This document shows, one piece after another, positions 62,633 to 64,000 of a stretch of 64,000 nucleotides of DNA. Position numbers and translations under genes: made by a program. The stretch spans positions 62,001-126,000 of the forward strand of contig CAVSZI010000020.1 of the NCBI GenBank assembly GCA_963732345.1, in the 5' to 3' direction. How positions within the stretch are numbered: position 1 is the stretch's first letter; each line of letters opens with the position of its first letter. The notes beneath the pieces are model-generated. The model had not been told where the DNA came from. It was given only the letters and a program-made list of their open reading frames with translations, and did no database searches. This DNA is from Bog-532 sp963732345 (GTDB lineage Bacteria > Actinomycetota > Actinomycetes > Streptosporangiales > Streptosporangiaceae).

Positions 62633-64000
62633 GTGGACAGCCGCAGTGACCAGGAGTTCGCCGGACTGGCCCGGGAGTACCTGGACGACCGGGCGGAACG
62701 GCACCCGGACGCCGCGACCGAACTCGGTGACCACCGGTTCGACGCCCACCTGCCTGACCTGTCCGCGGCGGCGCTCACCGGCGAGCGCCAGGCCCTCGGC
62801 CGCTGGGCAGATGCGGCCGGGGCGCTGGAGGCCGGAACGCTTGCCCCGGAGCATCAGGTGGACGCGGCCATGCTGGCCAACGACGTGGCCCGGCGGATAT
62901 TCGAGCTGGACGAACTGCGCGAGCACACGTGGAATCCGCTGCTGGCCAACCCGGGCCGCGCCATCTACCAGCTGCTGGCCCGCGACTTCGGTCCGCTGCC
63001 CAGCCGGCTCGCCTCGGTAGCGGGCCGGCTGGCTGAGGTCCCGGCCGCGGTAGCTGCGGCCCGGCAGCTGCTCGGGCCGATGCCAAGGGTGCACCTGGAA
63101 ACCGCGATCGCCCAGTTCTCCGGCACGATCACGCTGGTCACCGAGGTCATCGACATCGCCTTGCGGAACGCGCCGGAGCGCGAGGCCGACCTCGCACGGG
63201 TGCGCCCGGCCGCGCTGGAGGCGCTGAGTGAGCACCGGTCATGGCTGTCCGCCCGGCTCGCTGAGGCCGCCGCGGACGACGGCTTCGCGGACCCGCGGAT
63301 CGGCGCCGATCTGTTCGCCCGCAAGCTGTCGCTGACGCTGAACACGCAGGCGGACGCGGACGCCATCCTGGCCCGGGCGCACGCTGACCTGGATCGGGTG
63401 AGCGAGGAGATCGCCGCGCTGGCGGCCGAGATCGCCGGGGCTGGCGTCCGGTCCGGCCGGGCCGACGGCCCAGGACAGCCCCCGGCGGACGGTGATCCCG
63501 TCGCCCGGGAGGTACTGGACCGGCTGGCCGCCGACGCGCCGGACAACCGGACCATCCTTGCGTTCAGCCGTACCGCGCTCGCCGCCCAGACCGCCTTCGT
63601 GCGCGAGAACCGGCTGATCACTCTGTTCGACGATCCGGTCGAGGTGATCGATATGCCCGAGATCGACCGCGGCGTCGCGGTGGCCTACTGCGATTCACCG
63701 GGCCCGCTGGAAACGGCACCGACGCCCACCTTCATCGCCATCTCCCCCACCCCGGCGGACTGGTCGGCCCAGCGGGTCGCCTCGTTCTATCGCGAATACA
63801 ACCGGCACATGGTGCACAACCTGATGGTGCACGAGGCGATGCCCGGCCATTACGCGCAGCTCCAGCATTCCCGGCGGTTCAGCGGCTCGGTCACCGCCGT
63901 CCGCGCCGCGCTCCGGTCCGGGTCGTTCGTCGAAGGCTGGGCGGTCTACGCCGAGCAGGTCATGGCCGAAAGGGGCTACCCGGGCGACGGGGATCCACGC
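62633..64000 (+). CDS. DUF885-family metallopeptidase-like protein, partial
   Basis: 456 codons to the window edge, with no stop. An N-terminal DUF885 helical region (SDQEFAGLAREYLDDRAERH, HRFDAHLPDLS) leads to the zinc motif VHEAMPGHYAQLQHS (HExxxGH) near residue 400, and then SFVEGWAVYAEQVM. Members are secreted or cytoplasmic peptidases related to dipeptidyl carboxypeptidases; no signal peptide is seen here. GTG 62633 has GGAGG 4 bp before it. A GTG at 62609 is an alternative. Confidence 0.85.
   Translation, partial: MDSRSDQEFAGLAREYLDDRAERHPDAATELGDHRFDAHLPDLSAAALTGERQALGRWADAAGALEAGTLAPEHQVDAAMLANDVARRIFELDELREHTWNPLLANPGRAIYQLLARDFGPLPSRLASVAGRLAEVPAAVAAARQLLGPMPRVHLETAIAQFSGTITLVTEVIDIALRNAPEREADLARVRPAALEALSEHRSWLSARLAEAAADDGFADPRIGADLFARKLSLTLNTQADADAILARAHADLDRVSEEIAALAAEIAGAGVRSGRADGPGQPPADGDPVAREVLDRLAADAPDNRTILAFSRTALAAQTAFVRENRLITLFDDPVEVIDMPEIDRGVAVAYCDSPGPLETAPTPTFIAISPTPADWSAQRVASFYREYNRHMVHNLMVHEAMPGHYAQLQHSRRFSGSVTAVRAALRSGSFVEGWAVYAEQVMAERGYPGDGDPR

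Overview
The window is very GC-rich, with frequent GTG starts, tightly packed and often 4-bp-overlapping genes, and many actinobacterial families: an F420-type LLM oxidoreductase, SepF, a three-subunit molybdenum CO dehydrogenase, a nicotinoprotein methanol dehydrogenase with an MftM-like methyltransferase, and LigD. It is best read as the chromosome of a soil-type, filamentous or mycolic-acid-lineage actinobacterium able to oxidise trace gases and C1 compounds. The sequence alone does not fix the genus. No rRNA, tRNA or CRISPR was seen.

Region 1 (1-12.5 kb) holds envelope and sugar functions: an L,D-transpeptidase, a DUF2064 protein, a GT2 glycosyltransferase, a sugar-nucleotide epimerase, an OmpR-type two-component system, a methyltransferase, a GT87-like glycosyltransferase and a membrane sulfite-oxidase-type molybdoenzyme with a YQDP repeat tail. 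Two degenerate TnpB-derived (IS200/IS605-like) elements each end exactly at the start codon of the next gene.

Region 2 (12.5-32.7 kb) has two complete form I aerobic CO dehydrogenase loci. Cluster 1 is coxM-S-L-D-E on the minus strand with a divergent LysR gene. Cluster 2 is a small gene, coxM-S-L, an XdhC/CoxF-YHS fusion, coxG and five tiny one-helix membrane proteins on the plus strand. It faces a minus-strand maturation operon (85-aa protein, coxD, coxE, 92-aa protein, GIY-YIG-like protein). Both promoters carry the same palindrome, TAAGC-N4-GCTTA. Between the clusters lies a lower-GC pair (SepF-like protein and membrane protein), a cytosine deaminase and a repeat-bearing membrane protein.

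Region 3 (32.7-50.5 kb) is mixed housekeeping and accessory genes: acetyltransferase, M20 amidohydrolase, LLM oxidoreductase, SixA-like phosphatase, two secreted proteins, aldo/keto reductase, DMT-type transporter, CYTH-CHAD protein, LigD PE-POL, CapD-like SDR and HAD hydrolase. Several gene relics (alpha/beta hydrolase, AlkZ-like protein, amine oxidase) lie among them.

Region 4 (50.7-61.2 kb) is a catalase followed by a methanol/alcohol oxidation island. The plus-strand operon is mno, moxR, a VWA gene and mftM. The converging minus-strand operon is a second iron alcohol dehydrogenase with an MnoS-like kinase and an MnoR-like regulator. With the two cox loci this makes three MoxR-VWA chaperone pairs, each beside a metalloenzyme. 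The end (61.2-64 kb) has OsmC and cysteine-desulfurase relics, a STAS protein and a truncated DUF885 gene.
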